Assembly: GCA_002404995.1 (NCBI GenBank)
Contig: DHKY01000003.1
Location: forward strand, 1 to 64,000
DNA length: 64,000 nt
Direction of reading: 5' to 3'
From: Caryophanales bacterium UBA4682
GTDB lineage: Bacteria > Bacillota_I > Bacilli_A > RFN20 > CAG-288
Positions within the stretch are counted from its first letter, which is position 1, and every line of letters begins with the position of its first letter. Of the stretch, positions 50,220 through 58,993 are shown in pieces. Position numbers and translations under genes: made by a program. A model generated the notes under the pieces. The model did no database searches and was not told the DNA's origin. It saw only the letters and a program-made list of their open reading frames with translations.

Positions 50220-52269
50220 GGCAGAGATCCTCCGTTGTTCCATTGAAGCTTCCACTTTCGAAAGCAGAAACACAAGCCGTAGGAAGAATACGGGACTGGG
50301 CAGCTTCTTCCTGGACGTTCAGTTTCTTGACATAGGTTTCCCAGCTGGTATCCAGGCTTTCTTCATTATCGGCAGCTGTCTTATCGATAGTCTTCTGAAT
50401 ATAGGCAGCAATATTATCGGCAACTTCCTTGCCTAAGATGTCTTCAAAGCTCTTACCGTTATACTTTGTCTTGAAGACTTCGAGGTTATGCTTGAACAAA
50501 GTATAGTCCTTATTAGCATCTTCATTATAGATAGCAGCTTTGACAGTAGTGGAGCGGGATGCATAAGAAGAGTTGGAATTGACATCAGCTTTGATGAAGT
50601 TGATGAAGGATGGGTTCTTAGAATAATCCGTGCTTTCCGGACTATCGGCAGCAGCATCCTGTTTAGGAATATTGGTACGCCAATACTGATAATTCTTGAC
50701 GCCATCTTCATAATTGACAAACGGATCACGATTGACAACGATGAAGTGGATTCCCTGATAAGAGGAAGAAGCCGCACGGGTAACAAAGACCGGAGTCTGG
50801 CTTTCTTTCGAAGCGACAAGAATCTTTACGCTGGCGCCATCTTCAACCGGATTAAGATCCGTTTCCTGGACAGCAGCTGTCGGATCACAATAATAGTTTT
50901 CCAGATTATCGCTGATACCATCAATGGTAGCAAACTTGTCTGCATCGATTGCAGCAAGCTTTGTCTTGACATAGTTATATTCAGCAAGCTTGTTCTTGAG
51001 TCCCCTGGCTTCCGCACGGAGAACGAAATCATCGATGGAAAGGAAAACTCCTTTACCCCTTGCATTGACTTCCTTCAGGAACTTCGTTGCATAGGTTGCA
51101 CTGTCATCATAGATGAAAGAGGCACCTTCATAGTTGAAATAGTTATTGAAGTAAATGTTGCGAGGATACTGGGTAGCTGTTGCATACTGAACGCTCTTGC
51201 CAGTTTCCGGATCCGTTTCCCTGTCGGCAACATAATCCATCGTGAAGGCAACAGAAAGCGGGATACCGAAGGCTTTGCCCTGGCCAATCAAAGTGGACTG
51301 GATCTTGTCAGAGACAGAAGTCTTGTTCTCGTATTTGTAATCGTTGTAGCTATCTTTGTATTCGACCGATTTGCCTGGAACACGGAGCGAAGCCTTGACA
51401 GCATCGCTGTCCTTGGTCTTCGGATTCCTATAAGCATCATATGCATAGAGCCCGAGTTTGAACTCATTCACATAGGAAGTGGTCTTTTCCCTGGCGACCA
51501 TTGCAGAAGAGGACTTTTCATCCGAAGCAACCGTGTAGAGCTCGCCATAGGTTTTCTGAGAACCATCATCGTCGCTGGAACGGAAAGCAACGGAGCCAAA
51601 GGATTCACTGCTTGCTAAAGCAGAAACGACAGATCCAATCTGCTTCGCATCATCAGAAGAAATCTGTCCATCCCATAAACCGGTTCCATCACCGGAAGCA
51701 TCAACCTTAATTAATAAATGAGAAACATGGTACGGAGCTTTGTCGGAGACATACTTCTTAGTATAGTCTTCACTGATCTCGTAACGTTCCTTGGAATTGG
51801 TTGTGCCATCGGCTTCCTGATAGAAGTCAGTACTGTTCTCACTGACTTGTTCCTGGCTGATAAGCTTCTGACGGAGTTCTTCGACGGTGTCGACCTTCCT
51901 CTCTTCGAGGGTCTTTTCCCGTTCTTCCTTGACAGAAGTCTTGTTGGTCTTAGAATTGTTCTTCCAGGTCTTCTCGTATTCATCCCTCTTGGAATCAACA
52001 CGGGAAAGAATTGCACCGGAACGTTCCGTGACTAACTGAGCAAGAATGTTGCTTGCGACATCATATTGAGCCTTCGATGCATCTTTGGTGCCATCGAACC
52101 TCTTATAGATTTCATCGTAGGTATAGGTTTTACCTCCGGCATCGACAACTACGCCATCTTCCCAATTTGCTTTGGGATAGGTGTAGTCCTTACTGGCGCA
52201 TCCAGCTAAGAGAGACCTAGATGCTAATAAGGAAAGGCTGATGGATAGGCTACGTTTGCCTTTATTCAT
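50206..52269 (-). CDS. Large lipoprotein with parvulin-like segments (PrsA-like foldase)
   Basis: 687 aa. Signal peptide KGKRSLSISLSLLASRSLLAGC with lipobox LAGC. Two stretches resemble parvulin-type prolyl isomerase domains. The first is near residue 190, YHVSHLLIKVDASGDG followed by a DAKQIGSVVSALAS helix and FGSVAFRSSDD. The second is near 520, YQGIHFIVVNRDPFV. A SurA/PrsA-type helical N terminus precedes them (YDEIYKRFDG-KDASKAQYDVASNILAQLV). Likely folds exported proteins at the membrane surface. Much longer than PrsA (about 290 aa). SD AGGAGG before ATG 52269. Confidence 0.68.
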   Translation of the reverse strand: MNKGKRSLSISLSLLASRSLLAGCASKDYTYPKANWEDGVVVDAGGKTYTYDEIYKRFDGTKDASKAQYDVASNILAQLVTERSGAILSRVDSKRDEYEKTWKNNSKTNKTSVKEEREKTLEERKVDTVEELRQKLISQEQVSENSTDFYQEADGTTNSKERYEISEDYTKKYVSDKAPYHVSHLLIKVDASGDGTGLWDGQISSDDAKQIGSVVSALASSESFGSVAFRSSDDDGSQKTYGELYTVASDEKSSSAMVAREKTTSYVNEFKLGLYAYDAYRNPKTKDSDAVKASLRVPGKSVEYKDSYNDYKYENKTSVSDKIQSTLIGQGKAFGIPLSVAFTMDYVADRETDPETGKSVQYATATQYPRNIYFNNYFNYEGASFIYDDSATYATKFLKEVNARGKGVFLSIDDFVLRAEARGLKNKLAEYNYVKTKLAAIDADKFATIDGISDNLENYYCDPTAAVQETDLNPVEDGASVKILVASKESQTPVFVTRAASSSYQGIHFIVVNRDPFVNYEDGVKNYQYWRTNIPKQDAAADSPESTDYSKNPSFINFIKADVNSNSSYASRSTTVKAAIYNEDANKDYTLFKHNLEVFKTKYNGKSFEDILGKEVADNIAAYIQKTIDKTAADNEESLDTSWETYVKKLNVQEEAAQSRILPTACVSAFESGSFNGTTEDLCHVKK

Positions 52270-52311
52270 ATGAATCCTCCTCATTGAATAGCTTTTACAC
52301 ACAGATTAAGC

Positions 52312-52348
52312 ACTAAACTAGTTTAGTTGTTAAAGCAATTGTTTTCAA
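52312..52348 (-). promoter_or_regulatory. Promoter and palindromic operator of the lipoprotein pair
   Basis: Minus strand TTGAAA (52343-52348), 17-bp spacer, TAAACT (52320-52325). A perfect 16-bp palindrome ACTAAACTAGTTTAGT (52312-52327) covers the -10 box. Such a site fits a dimeric repressor, for example of the TetR family. Confidence 0.65.
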
Positions 52349-52400
52349 GGAAAAGAAGTACCTAGAAACCAAAAAACGGTGTTTCTATTCTGCTTTTTAC

Positions 52401-52430
52401 AGCAAAAACCATGTGTGCAAGGTTTTTGCT
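52401..52430. repeat. Perfect inverted repeat in the parA-lipoprotein intergenic region
   Basis: 10-bp arms AGCAAAAACC/GGTTTTTGCT around ATGTGTGCAA. Lacks a clean U-tract, so more likely a protein-binding site or structured DNA than a terminator. Lies between the divergent promoters, about 60 bp before the parA -10. Confidence 0.55.
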
Positions 52431-52486
52431 GCTTTATTTTACATCATTGCGAGAAAAAAAGAGAAAAAGGTTTCCCTTCTCTGGTG

Positions 52487-52492
52487 TAAAAT
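52487..52492 (+). promoter_or_regulatory. -10 element of a likely leaderless parA mRNA
   Basis: TAAAAT ends exactly 9 nt before ATG 52502; the gap AGAAAGGCT has AAAGG too close to the ATG to be a normal SD. Confidence 0.45.
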
Positions 52493-52501
52493 AGAAAGGC
52501 T

Positions 52502-53287
52502 ATGAAACAGATTATCGCCATCACTAACCAGAAAGGCGGCGTCGGAAAGACGACTACCGCCTATAATCTTGCTGCGGCTCTTGCGCGGTATAACAAGAAA
52601 ATCCTTGTTATCGACAGGGATCCACAGGGTAACTGCTCCAGTGCCCTTGGAATCGATTCGTCTTTAAGCAGACGGACAAGTTATGAGTTGCTCACTTCAC
52701 AAGTCGATTTAAAGCACGCTATCCGGCGCACTTCGTATAGTAATGTTTTCCTGATTTCGGCAAACCTTTCCTTGGCCAGGCTTGAAAGCCAGCTGAGGAA
52801 GCAAGGGAAGTCGAGAACGACGCTTCTGAAGGAAAAGCTCGACTGCAAAGAAGCCGATGCCTTCGACTTTATCCTGATTGATACGCCGCCTTCCTTAGGT
52901 TTTCTCTCCCTGAATTCCCTTAAAGCCGCGGATAGCGTCATAATCCCAAGGCAATGTGAGTATTTCGCTTTGGATGCTTTAGCTCAGCTTCTTTCTACGA
53001 TTGCATCCGTTCAAAGAGGAGACAATCCAAAGCTGGAGATTGAAGGCATCCTCCTTACAAGGTTCGACTCCCGGACCAAGCTGGGACTTGAAATATCACA
53101 GGAGGTCCGGAAGAATTTCAAGGACAAGACTTTCACGACGACTATTCCACGCAATGTCTCAATTCCAGAAGCAATCAGCAAAGGCATTCCGGTTTCCCTC
53201 TACAAGCCTCTTTCTGCAGGATCCTTGGCTTATCTCTCCTTAGCACGGGAGGTGATGGAATATGCCGAAAAGAAAGAACTCGACTGA
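52502..53287 (+). CDS. parA: ParA/Soj-family chromosome partition ATPase
   Basis: 261 aa, normal. Deviant Walker A KGGVGKTT near residue 11, IDRDPQGNCSSALG as A', and LIDTPPSLGFLSLNS as Walker B. Works with ParB in chromosome segregation and regulation of initiation. Overlaps parB by 26 bp. Confidence 0.95.
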   Translation: MKQIIAITNQKGGVGKTTTAYNLAAALARYNKKILVIDRDPQGNCSSALGIDSSLSRRTSYELLTSQVDLKHAIRRTSYSNVFLISANLSLARLESQLRKQGKSRTTLLKEKLDCKEADAFDFILIDTPPSLGFLSLNSLKAADSVIIPRQCEYFALDALAQLLSTIASVQRGDNPKLEIEGILLTRFDSRTKLGLEISQEVRKNFKDKTFTTTIPRNVSIPEAISKGIPVSLYKPLSAGSLAYLSLAREVMEYAEKKELD

Positions 53288-54059
53288 TCTTTCTTCTTTA
53301 ATCAAGAAATACAAAGGTCTTTCGGTTGTCAGCGAAATCGAAAGCAACCTGAACAAAGAACCAAAAACGGAAATCAATTTGAAGAGCCTTGTCCCTTCTG
53401 ATCTTTTCGATGAAAGAAACTATCCCAAAGAGACCTTGACGGCACTGAAGAAATCGGTAGAGCATTATGGCTTCCTCAGGCCGCTTATTGTAGTAAGACG
53501 GAAAGACGGAAGACAGGAAATCATCAATGGCGTTAAGCGCTACCTTGTCGCTAAAGAAAGGAACAGGAAATCGATTCCTGCACTCACCATTTCATTAGAG
53601 GAAGAGAAAAAGAACGCTTATATTCTTGGAATCATCGAGAAGGAAGACAAGGATCCCTTAGTCAGGACCCATGCCTTGAAAATGCTGAAGACAAAATACG
53701 GATACCAAGAAGAGGAGCTCGGACTATTGACCGACTGTTCCATCAGTCAGATTAAGAATCTATTAAGAAGGGACGGACTTCCTGAGAAAATCAAGTCCCT
53801 TGTCCATCAGGGAAAACTAAGTTACGGACAGGCAAGAGTCCTCTTGAACCTTTCCGAGGAAGAACAAAGCCGCCTTGTGGCAAAGACAAGGGAAAAGAAG
53901 CTCTCCGTCCGCGAAATGGAAAAAGAAAAACGGGAAAGGAAGCATTCCCAACGAAAAAGAAAAATCACTGTCGAAGGGAAGACAGTGACCATTGTTTTCG
54001 AAAGCGAGGAAGAAGCAAGGAAGAACTATTCCAAGATCCTCAGCTCCTTTTCCGACTGA
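53262..54059 (+). CDS. parB: Divergent ParB/Spo0J-like partition protein
   Basis: 265 aa. The ParB N-terminal domain is recognisable: FDERNYPKETLTALKKSVEHYGFLRPLIVV (in parts), EIINGVKRYLVAK. A helix-turn-helix region follows (LGLLTDCSISQIKNLLRR). The CTP-binding motifs are altered: the GERRYRA position reads NGVKRYLVA, and the ENIQREDLNPIEEA position reads IIEKEDKDPLVRTHA. The C terminus is Lys/Arg-rich with a short dimer-like end. SD GGAGG before the ATG. Its 3' end overlaps the convergent queH by 34 bp. Confidence 0.88.
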   Translation: MPKRKNSTDLSSLIKKYKGLSVVSEIESNLNKEPKTEINLKSLVPSDLFDERNYPKETLTALKKSVEHYGFLRPLIVVRRKDGRQEIINGVKRYLVAKERNRKSIPALTISLEEEKKNAYILGIIEKEDKDPLVRTHALKMLKTKYGYQEEELGLLTDCSISQIKNLLRRDGLPEKIKSLVHQGKLSYGQARVLLNLSEEEQSRLVAKTREKKLSVREMEKEKRERKHSQRKRKITVEGKTVTIVFESEEEARKNYSKILSSFSD

Positions 54060-54724
54060 GTCAACTCCTTTCCTTCCGCTATTTTTCTCTTAATCGCTTC
54101 TTTCCGTTCCAGCAAAGAAGGAATGCATCCACAATAGCCTTGCCGGTATAGCTGGTATTGCCGGCTGATTTGAATTCCTTTCAGCTGTCCGTTTTCTTTC
54201 TTGAAGTCAGAATAGAGGTATTTTGTAGAGCTGTACTTCTTTTCCAGAATCTTTGCAATCTCGTTCAGTTCGCGGCTCGGTTTCTTACAGGAAACCGTCC
54301 TGACCGTAGTGAAGTAATCAAAATGGTGGAAATAAGCATATTTATAGGCAAGCTCCCTGCGGTAAGCATGGCATTTCAGGCAAGTCGCGCCGCCTTCCTT
54401 ATCTTGATAGCGTCCCTTGAAGAGGGAGTCGTATTTCAGAAAATCTTCTTCCTCTATAACAAGGGAAACCTGAATACCATGATCGGATGAATAACGAGAA
54501 AGAAAATCCTCCCTCGTCTTCCTTCTCCGCAGATACTCTTCCACAGGAGCGATATTCGGGTTGAAATATCCGACCGTCACTTGAAAATAGTTGACAAGAA
54601 CCGAAAGGGGATAGGTGAGGCAAGGTCCGCAGCAGGCATGAAGAAAAAGAGTCGGCTTTTCCTTTTTGGAACCGACTCTTTTGATTTCGTCCTTGAATTC
54701 CTGATTGAAATCCTCGTATTCCAT
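54026..54724 (-). CDS. queH: Epoxyqueuosine reductase QueH
   Basis: 232 aa. Last step of queuosine formation (oQ to Q in tRNA). QueH (DUF208) signatures: LHACCGPCLTYPL near residue 28, CLKCHAYRRELAYKYA near 114, and GYCGCIPS near 200; these Cys bind the Fe-S cluster and metal. The start at ATG 54724 is supported by the family; further upstream codons lie inside queA. This is the non-orthologous replacement of QueG. Overlaps the end of parB on the other strand. Confidence 0.95.
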   Translation of the reverse strand: MEYEDFNQEFKDEIKRVGSKKEKPTLFLHACCGPCLTYPLSVLVNYFQVTVGYFNPNIAPVEEYLRRRKTREDFLSRYSSDHGIQVSLVIEEEDFLKYDSLFKGRYQDKEGGATCLKCHAYRRELAYKYAYFHHFDYFTTVRTVSCKKPSRELNEIAKILEKKYSSTKYLYSDFKKENGQLKGIQISRQYQLYRQGYCGCIPSLLERKEAIKRKIAEGKELTQSEKELRILE

Positions 54725-54725
54725 T

Positions 54726-55793
54726 TTAGTGGATGAACCTAGCATCGCCGAAAGAGAAGAAACGGTATCCGCTTTCGACAGCATGCTTATAGGCATTCAG
54801 GATATTGTCACGGCTTGAAAAAGCAGAGACAAGCCTGACCAAGGTGGATTTCGGAAGGTGGAAGTTGGTAATCAAGGCATCGATTGCCTGATACTGGAAG
54901 CCTGGGTAGATGAAGAGCTTAGTATCTTCAGCCGTGGCACGGAATTCCCCGTACTGATGATAGATGGTTTCAAGAGTACGCGTCGACGTCGTACCGATAG
55001 CGATAATTCTCCGATGCTCTTTCTTGGCTAGATTGAGCCGGTCGGCCGTAGCCTGGTCCCTGTGAATGAATTCGCTGTGCCTGTCATGCTTACGGATATC
55101 ATCGTCCTTGACCGGACGGAATGTCCCTAGTCCGATATTCAGCGTGACATCAAGGACTTCAACGCCTTTTTTCTCTAACCGATCAAAAAGATCTTTGGTG
55201 AAATGAAAGCCGGCTGTCGGAGCAGCGGCCGAGCCTTCGATTTTGGCATAGACCGTCTGATAACGGCTGTTGTCTCCTAACTGAGCATGGATATAAGGAG
55301 GAAGCGGCCTTTTTCCTAAGGAATCAAGGACTTCCCTGAAAATCCCGTTATAAAGGAAATGGAAAACACGAAGTCCTTCTTCTTTGACTTCGACACATTC
55401 AGCAACAAGCTGTTTGTTATCTCCGAAATCAACCCGGGTGCCGACTTTTACCGTATGGGCATTTCCGACAAGGCACTCCCAGGTATCCTTTTTTTCGCTG
55501 CTTTCCTTCAGAAGAAGAAGCTCGACATGGGCATTGGTGCCTTCCTTCGAGCCGAGCAAACGAGCCGGAATGACTTTTGTGTTGTTCCGGACAAGAACAT
55601 CGCCTTTCTGAAAATAGTCTTCGATTTTATAGAAATAAGGCTCATCGGTCAAAGCGCCCGTTTTCCGGTCCATGACCAAAAGGCGGCTCTCATCCCGCTT
55701 TTCAGCAGGAGACTGAGCAATCCGGTCTTTCGGAAGATCATAGTTGTAGGAATTCAGATTGTAAATATCGTAATCAAATCCTGGTGTATTCAT
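54726..55793 (-). CDS. queA: S-adenosylmethionine:tRNA ribosyltransferase-isomerase
   Basis: 355 aa, normal. Adds the epoxycyclopentane ring to preQ1 in tRNA. Signatures YNYDLPKDRIAQSPAEKRDESRLLV (in parts), LVRNNTKVIPARLLG, GTFRPVKDDDI and the C-terminal GYRFFSFGDARFIH. Between tgt and queH in the same direction, one base from queH. Confidence 0.97.
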   Translation of the reverse strand: MNTPGFDYDIYNLNSYNYDLPKDRIAQSPAEKRDESRLLVMDRKTGALTDEPYFYKIEDYFQKGDVLVRNNTKVIPARLLGSKEGTNAHVELLLLKESSEKKDTWECLVGNAHTVKVGTRVDFGDNKQLVAECVEVKEEGLRVFHFLYNGIFREVLDSLGKRPLPPYIHAQLGDNSRYQTVYAKIEGSAAAPTAGFHFTKDLFDRLEKKGVEVLDVTLNIGLGTFRPVKDDDIRKHDRHSEFIHRDQATADRLNLAKKEHRRIIAIGTTSTRTLETIYHQYGEFRATAEDTKLFIYPGFQYQAIDALITNFHLPKSTLVRLVSAFSSRDNILNAYKHAVESGYRFFSFGDARFIH

Positions 55794-55800
55794 AATTTAG

Positions 55801-56931
55801 TTAACAGCCTCTAGGGGAACCGAATTCATCAAGCCGCATCGCGGCATACTCGAGGAAACGATCGTTCTTAATCGCTTCCCGGGCTTCCTCCCTGGCTTGG
55901 ATGAGGAAGCGGATATTATGGATTGAACAGAGTCTAGCACCCCTTCCTTCCTGGCATTTCCTTAAATGGTGGATATAAGCCTTAGTATAATTCCGGCAGG
56001 CATAGCAGTCGCACTCTTCATCAAGTGGAGAGAAATCATCCGCATACTTGCCTTTCCTGATATTGATACGTCCATGGTGCGTCCTGATCGAGCCATGTCT
56101 TGCAAGACGTGTCGGAAGGACACAGTCGAACCTGTCCACGCCTTTCCGGACACCATCAAACCTCCTATCGAGAGAGCCGATACCCCTTAAATAACGCGGC
56201 TTATCATAGGGAAGATAAGGAATTGTCAATCCGACTTCGTGGTATTCGGTCACACGGGGTTCGCCGATAGCCGTACCGCCAATGGAAAATCCTTCAAATG
56301 GAAGCTTGGTCAGTTCCTTGGCACAGTATTCACGAAGATCCGCAAAGTCGCCTCCTTGGCAGATACCGAAAAGCGCCTGATCCGTTCTTTTTTTGGCAGC
56401 CAGGCCTCTCTTCGCCCAGCGAATCGTCCGTTCAATCGAGTTCTTCCTGTACTCTTTCGTGCAGGGATAAGGAGCACACTCATCAAAGCTCCTGATGATG
56501 TCGGCACCTATATCTTCCTCTAAGCCGATAACGCTTTCCGGAGAAAAGAAATGGGTATCTCCGCTCAAAGGATCCTTAAAACGGACTCCCTCCTCCGTAA
56601 TCTTGTCACGGAGCTTAGTCAGGGAAAAGACCTGATAACCGCCGGAGTCTGTAAGCCTCGGTCCTTTGTAGTTCCTGAATTTCTGGACTCCGCCAGCAGC
56701 CTTGACGATTTTCGTTCCTGGACGCAAAGCAAGATGATAGGTATTGGCAAGGACAACGCCAGAACCCCTAGCCGTAAGCTCTTCCGGGGAAATCCTCTTA
56801 ACAGTAGCTTGGGTTCCAACCGGCCTGAACATCGGAAGTTCGACAACTCCATGAGGAGTGTGAAGATACCCGTATCGGGCTCCGCAGTTCTTATCCTGGT
56901 GAAGGATCTCAATATAAAAATTATCCGACAT
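55801..56931 (-). CDS. tgt: Queuine tRNA-ribosyltransferase (Tgt)
   Basis: 376 aa, normal. Swaps guanine-34 for preQ1. Catalytic Asp95 (LTDSGGYQVFSL) and nucleophile Asp269 (FDCVLPTRLARHG). The zinc ligands Cys307, Cys309, Cys312 and His338 have the family spacing. The ATG lies within the last codons of the TetR gene (11-bp overlap) with GAGG just upstream, so it is coupled to that regulator. Confidence 0.97.
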   Translation of the reverse strand: MSDNFYIEILHQDKNCGARYGYLHTPHGVVELPMFRPVGTQATVKRISPEELTARGSGVVLANTYHLALRPGTKIVKAAGGVQKFRNYKGPRLTDSGGYQVFSLTKLRDKITEEGVRFKDPLSGDTHFFSPESVIGLEEDIGADIIRSFDECAPYPCTKEYRKNSIERTIRWAKRGLAAKKRTDQALFGICQGGDFADLREYCAKELTKLPFEGFSIGGTAIGEPRVTEYHEVGLTIPYLPYDKPRYLRGIGSLDRRFDGVRKGVDRFDCVLPTRLARHGSIRTHHGRINIRKGKYADDFSPLDEECDCYACRNYTKAYIHHLRKCQEGRGARLCSIHNIRFLIQAREEAREAIKNDRFLEYAAMRLDEFGSPRGC

Positions 56932-57535
56932 GGGTTTCCTCGCTATTCAGCTTATGGAAATAGGCTTCATACCTTTCGTAAGTCATCTGATAAGTGTATT
57001 TCTGCTGCTGTTCCAGGGTATAGGAATCCTGATGCAGGCAGAAGAAAGAAATCCTGCCGGTCAAAGCAGATGATATGTGGCAGCAGAACAAATCAAAGGG
57101 GATGCCTTTGATATGGCTACGGTAATTAAGAAGCAGCTTCTGCCTATCATGATAATAGAACTCAGACCTCCGGTCAAAGACGGCAATGCCGGTATTGCAC
57201 TGCAGAATCTGTCCAAACACATCATAGTGCTTAGAGAACTGTTCGACACTGGTATAAATGAAGAGCTTGCAGACTTCTGCAAAGGAAAGATCTTTCCGAG
57301 CCCTGATTTCCTTCACCTTCTTGCGAATCGGTTCTTCAAAGGCAATCAGCAGGTTAAGTGCAATCTCATCCATCGAGTCAAAATTGTTATAGAACGTTGC
57401 ACGACTGATTCCTGCAGTATCGCAAAGATCAGAGATTTTAATACTATACAATGGATGTTCCTTAAGCTGCGTTAAAAGAGCGTTGGTTAATTTTGCCTTA
57501 GTCTGAATGACGCGTTTATCGTTCGATCTATGCAT
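56921..57535 (-). CDS. TetR/AcrR-family transcriptional regulator
   Basis: 204 aa. The N-terminal helix-turn-helix is typical (LTNALLTQLKEHPLYSIKISDLCDTAGISRATFYNNFDSMDEI, in parts). The C-terminal ligand domain is of the TetR_C type with FAEVCKLFIYTSVEQFSKHY. Targets and ligand unknown. AAGGAG before ATG 57535. It sits between gatB and tgt in one reading direction, 14 bp after gatB. It might bind the 16-bp palindrome at 52312-52327, but this is only a guess. Confidence 0.9.
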   Translation of the reverse strand: MHRSNDKRVIQTKAKLTNALLTQLKEHPLYSIKISDLCDTAGISRATFYNNFDSMDEIALNLLIAFEEPIRKKVKEIRARKDLSFAEVCKLFIYTSVEQFSKHYDVFGQILQCNTGIAVFDRRSEFYYHDRQKLLLNYRSHIKGIPFDLFCCHISSALTGRISFFCLHQDSYTLEQQQKYTYQMTYERYEAYFHKLNSEETHVG

Positions 57536-57549
57536 GGTAATCTCCTTTT

Positions 57550-58992
57550 CTATTTTGAAGGACGGGTGCAAACACCGATTTTCTTGATGATTTCCTCTTT
57601 TGCTTTGGCAGGATTGGCTTTGCCGTGGCTGAGTTTCCTTACCTGTCCGACAAGATAACCTAAAGCATGGTCTTTCCCATGCTGATGGTCATAGACAACC
57701 TGAGGATTCTTTTCCAGGACCTCTTCCACGAGTTTGACGATTTCATTCTCATCGCTGATCTGAACCCTGTTTTTCTCTTTGATGACATCAAGAGGATTCT
57801 TGCCTTCATTCAACCTGATTTCAAGAATCTGCTTTGCTTGCTTGGAATTGATTTTTCCATCGTTCAAAGTATTGACTAAGCTCACAAGGTATTCCTTCGG
57901 GAACTTCAGGTCTTTCAAAGAAAGGCTGTTCTTGTTCAAATAACCGAGAATGTCGACCCTAAGATAGTTCCAAAGAGTCGAAAGCGACTTGACTCCGAGA
58001 GCGATACAATCCTCGAAATAAAGGACGAACTCCTGGTTCTTCAAAAGCTCCTCGGTCTCATATTCGCCCAGTCCCTTCTTTGCCAATTCGATACGATACT
58101 GGGAAGGAAGCTTGTTCCTCGAATGAATAGCATCATAGATAAAGCCTTCATCGAGATCAATCGGTACAATATTCGGCTCACGGAAATACTTATAATCGAC
58201 GGCATTGGTCTTCTTACGCATCAGGACCGTCTTCTTCTGCGCCTCATCATAACGCCGGGTTTCCTGCTCGACCTTTCCGCCGTTTTCAAGGATTTCGGTC
58301 TGACGTTTGATTTCGTATTCGACGGCAGCCTGGATATTGCTGATGGTATTCAAATTCTTGCACTCGGTCTTGGTACCAAGAACAGAAGAGCCCTTTTCAC
58401 GAAGGGAAACATTGATATCGCAACGCCTTGATCCGTTTTCCCTCTTGCCATCGGAAACACCGAGATAGGTGACGATTTCACGGATGGCTTCCACATACTT
58501 CCTAGCCTGTTCGCCGGAATGCCTATCCGGTTCCGAAACGATTTCAATCAGCGGAGTTCCGCAGCGATTGAAATTCAGCAGGGAAATATCCGAAAGATGG
58601 ACTTGCTTAGCAGTATCCTCCTCGAGATGGGCGTTGTTGACGCCGACCTTGATATCCTGTCCATCCGCATGGATTTCGACATAACCGTTTGTTCCAATCG
58701 GGTGGAACTGCTGGGTGATCTGGAATCCTTTCGGAAGATCAGGATAGAAATAGTTCTTACGATCAAAATACAGAGTGCGGGCAATATTCCTGTTCAAAGC
58801 TTGGCAGACCTTGATTCCAAAACAGACCGCTTCTTTGTTGACAACAGGCCTAGTTCCAGGGAATGCCAAATCAAAAGGAACCGTCTGGGTATTCGGAGCT
58901 TCTCCGAAATTGCAGGGAGCCGAAGAAAACCTCTTGGATTTCGTCTTCAGTTCAACATGGATTTCTATACCGATTACTGGCTCGTATTCCAT
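57550..58992 (-). CDS. gatB: Asp-tRNA(Asn)/Glu-tRNA(Gln) amidotransferase subunit B
   Basis: 480 aa, normal. Kinase subunit that phosphorylates the misacylated tRNA. MEYEPVIGIEIHVELKTKSKRFSSAPC (in parts), KNYFYPDLPKGFQITQ, HLEEDTAK and GTPLIEIVSEPD are signatures; the YqeY-like tail domain is at the C terminus (ALGYLVGQVRKLSHGKANPAKAKEEI, in parts). Confidence 0.98.
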   Translation of the reverse strand: MEYEPVIGIEIHVELKTKSKRFSSAPCNFGEAPNTQTVPFDLAFPGTRPVVNKEAVCFGIKVCQALNRNIARTLYFDRKNYFYPDLPKGFQITQQFHPIGTNGYVEIHADGQDIKVGVNNAHLEEDTAKQVHLSDISLLNFNRCGTPLIEIVSEPDRHSGEQARKYVEAIREIVTYLGVSDGKRENGSRRCDINVSLREKGSSVLGTKTECKNLNTISNIQAAVEYEIKRQTEILENGGKVEQETRRYDEAQKKTVLMRKKTNAVDYKYFREPNIVPIDLDEGFIYDAIHSRNKLPSQYRIELAKKGLGEYETEELLKNQEFVLYFEDCIALGVKSLSTLWNYLRVDILGYLNKNSLSLKDLKFPKEYLVSLVNTLNDGKINSKQAKQILEIRLNEGKNPLDVIKEKNRVQISDENEIVKLVEEVLEKNPQVVYDHQHGKDHALGYLVGQVRKLSHGKANPAKAKEEIIKKIGVCTRPSK

Positions 58993-58993
58993 T

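Noticed and set aside
50488..51618. 376-codon open frame on the plus strand inside the parvulin-like lipoprotein gene
   Set aside because: It is antisense to a gene with signal peptide, lipobox, SD and parvulin-like motifs; the antisense protein has an implausible Ile/Asp-rich composition and no ribosome binding site.
52312..52430. parS site for ParB
   Set aside because: Neither palindrome matches TGTTTCACGTGAAACA; kept only as unassigned operators or repeats.
52401..52430. Terminator of an upstream gene
   Set aside because: No gene ends nearby on either strand (it lies between divergent starts) and the U-tract is broken.
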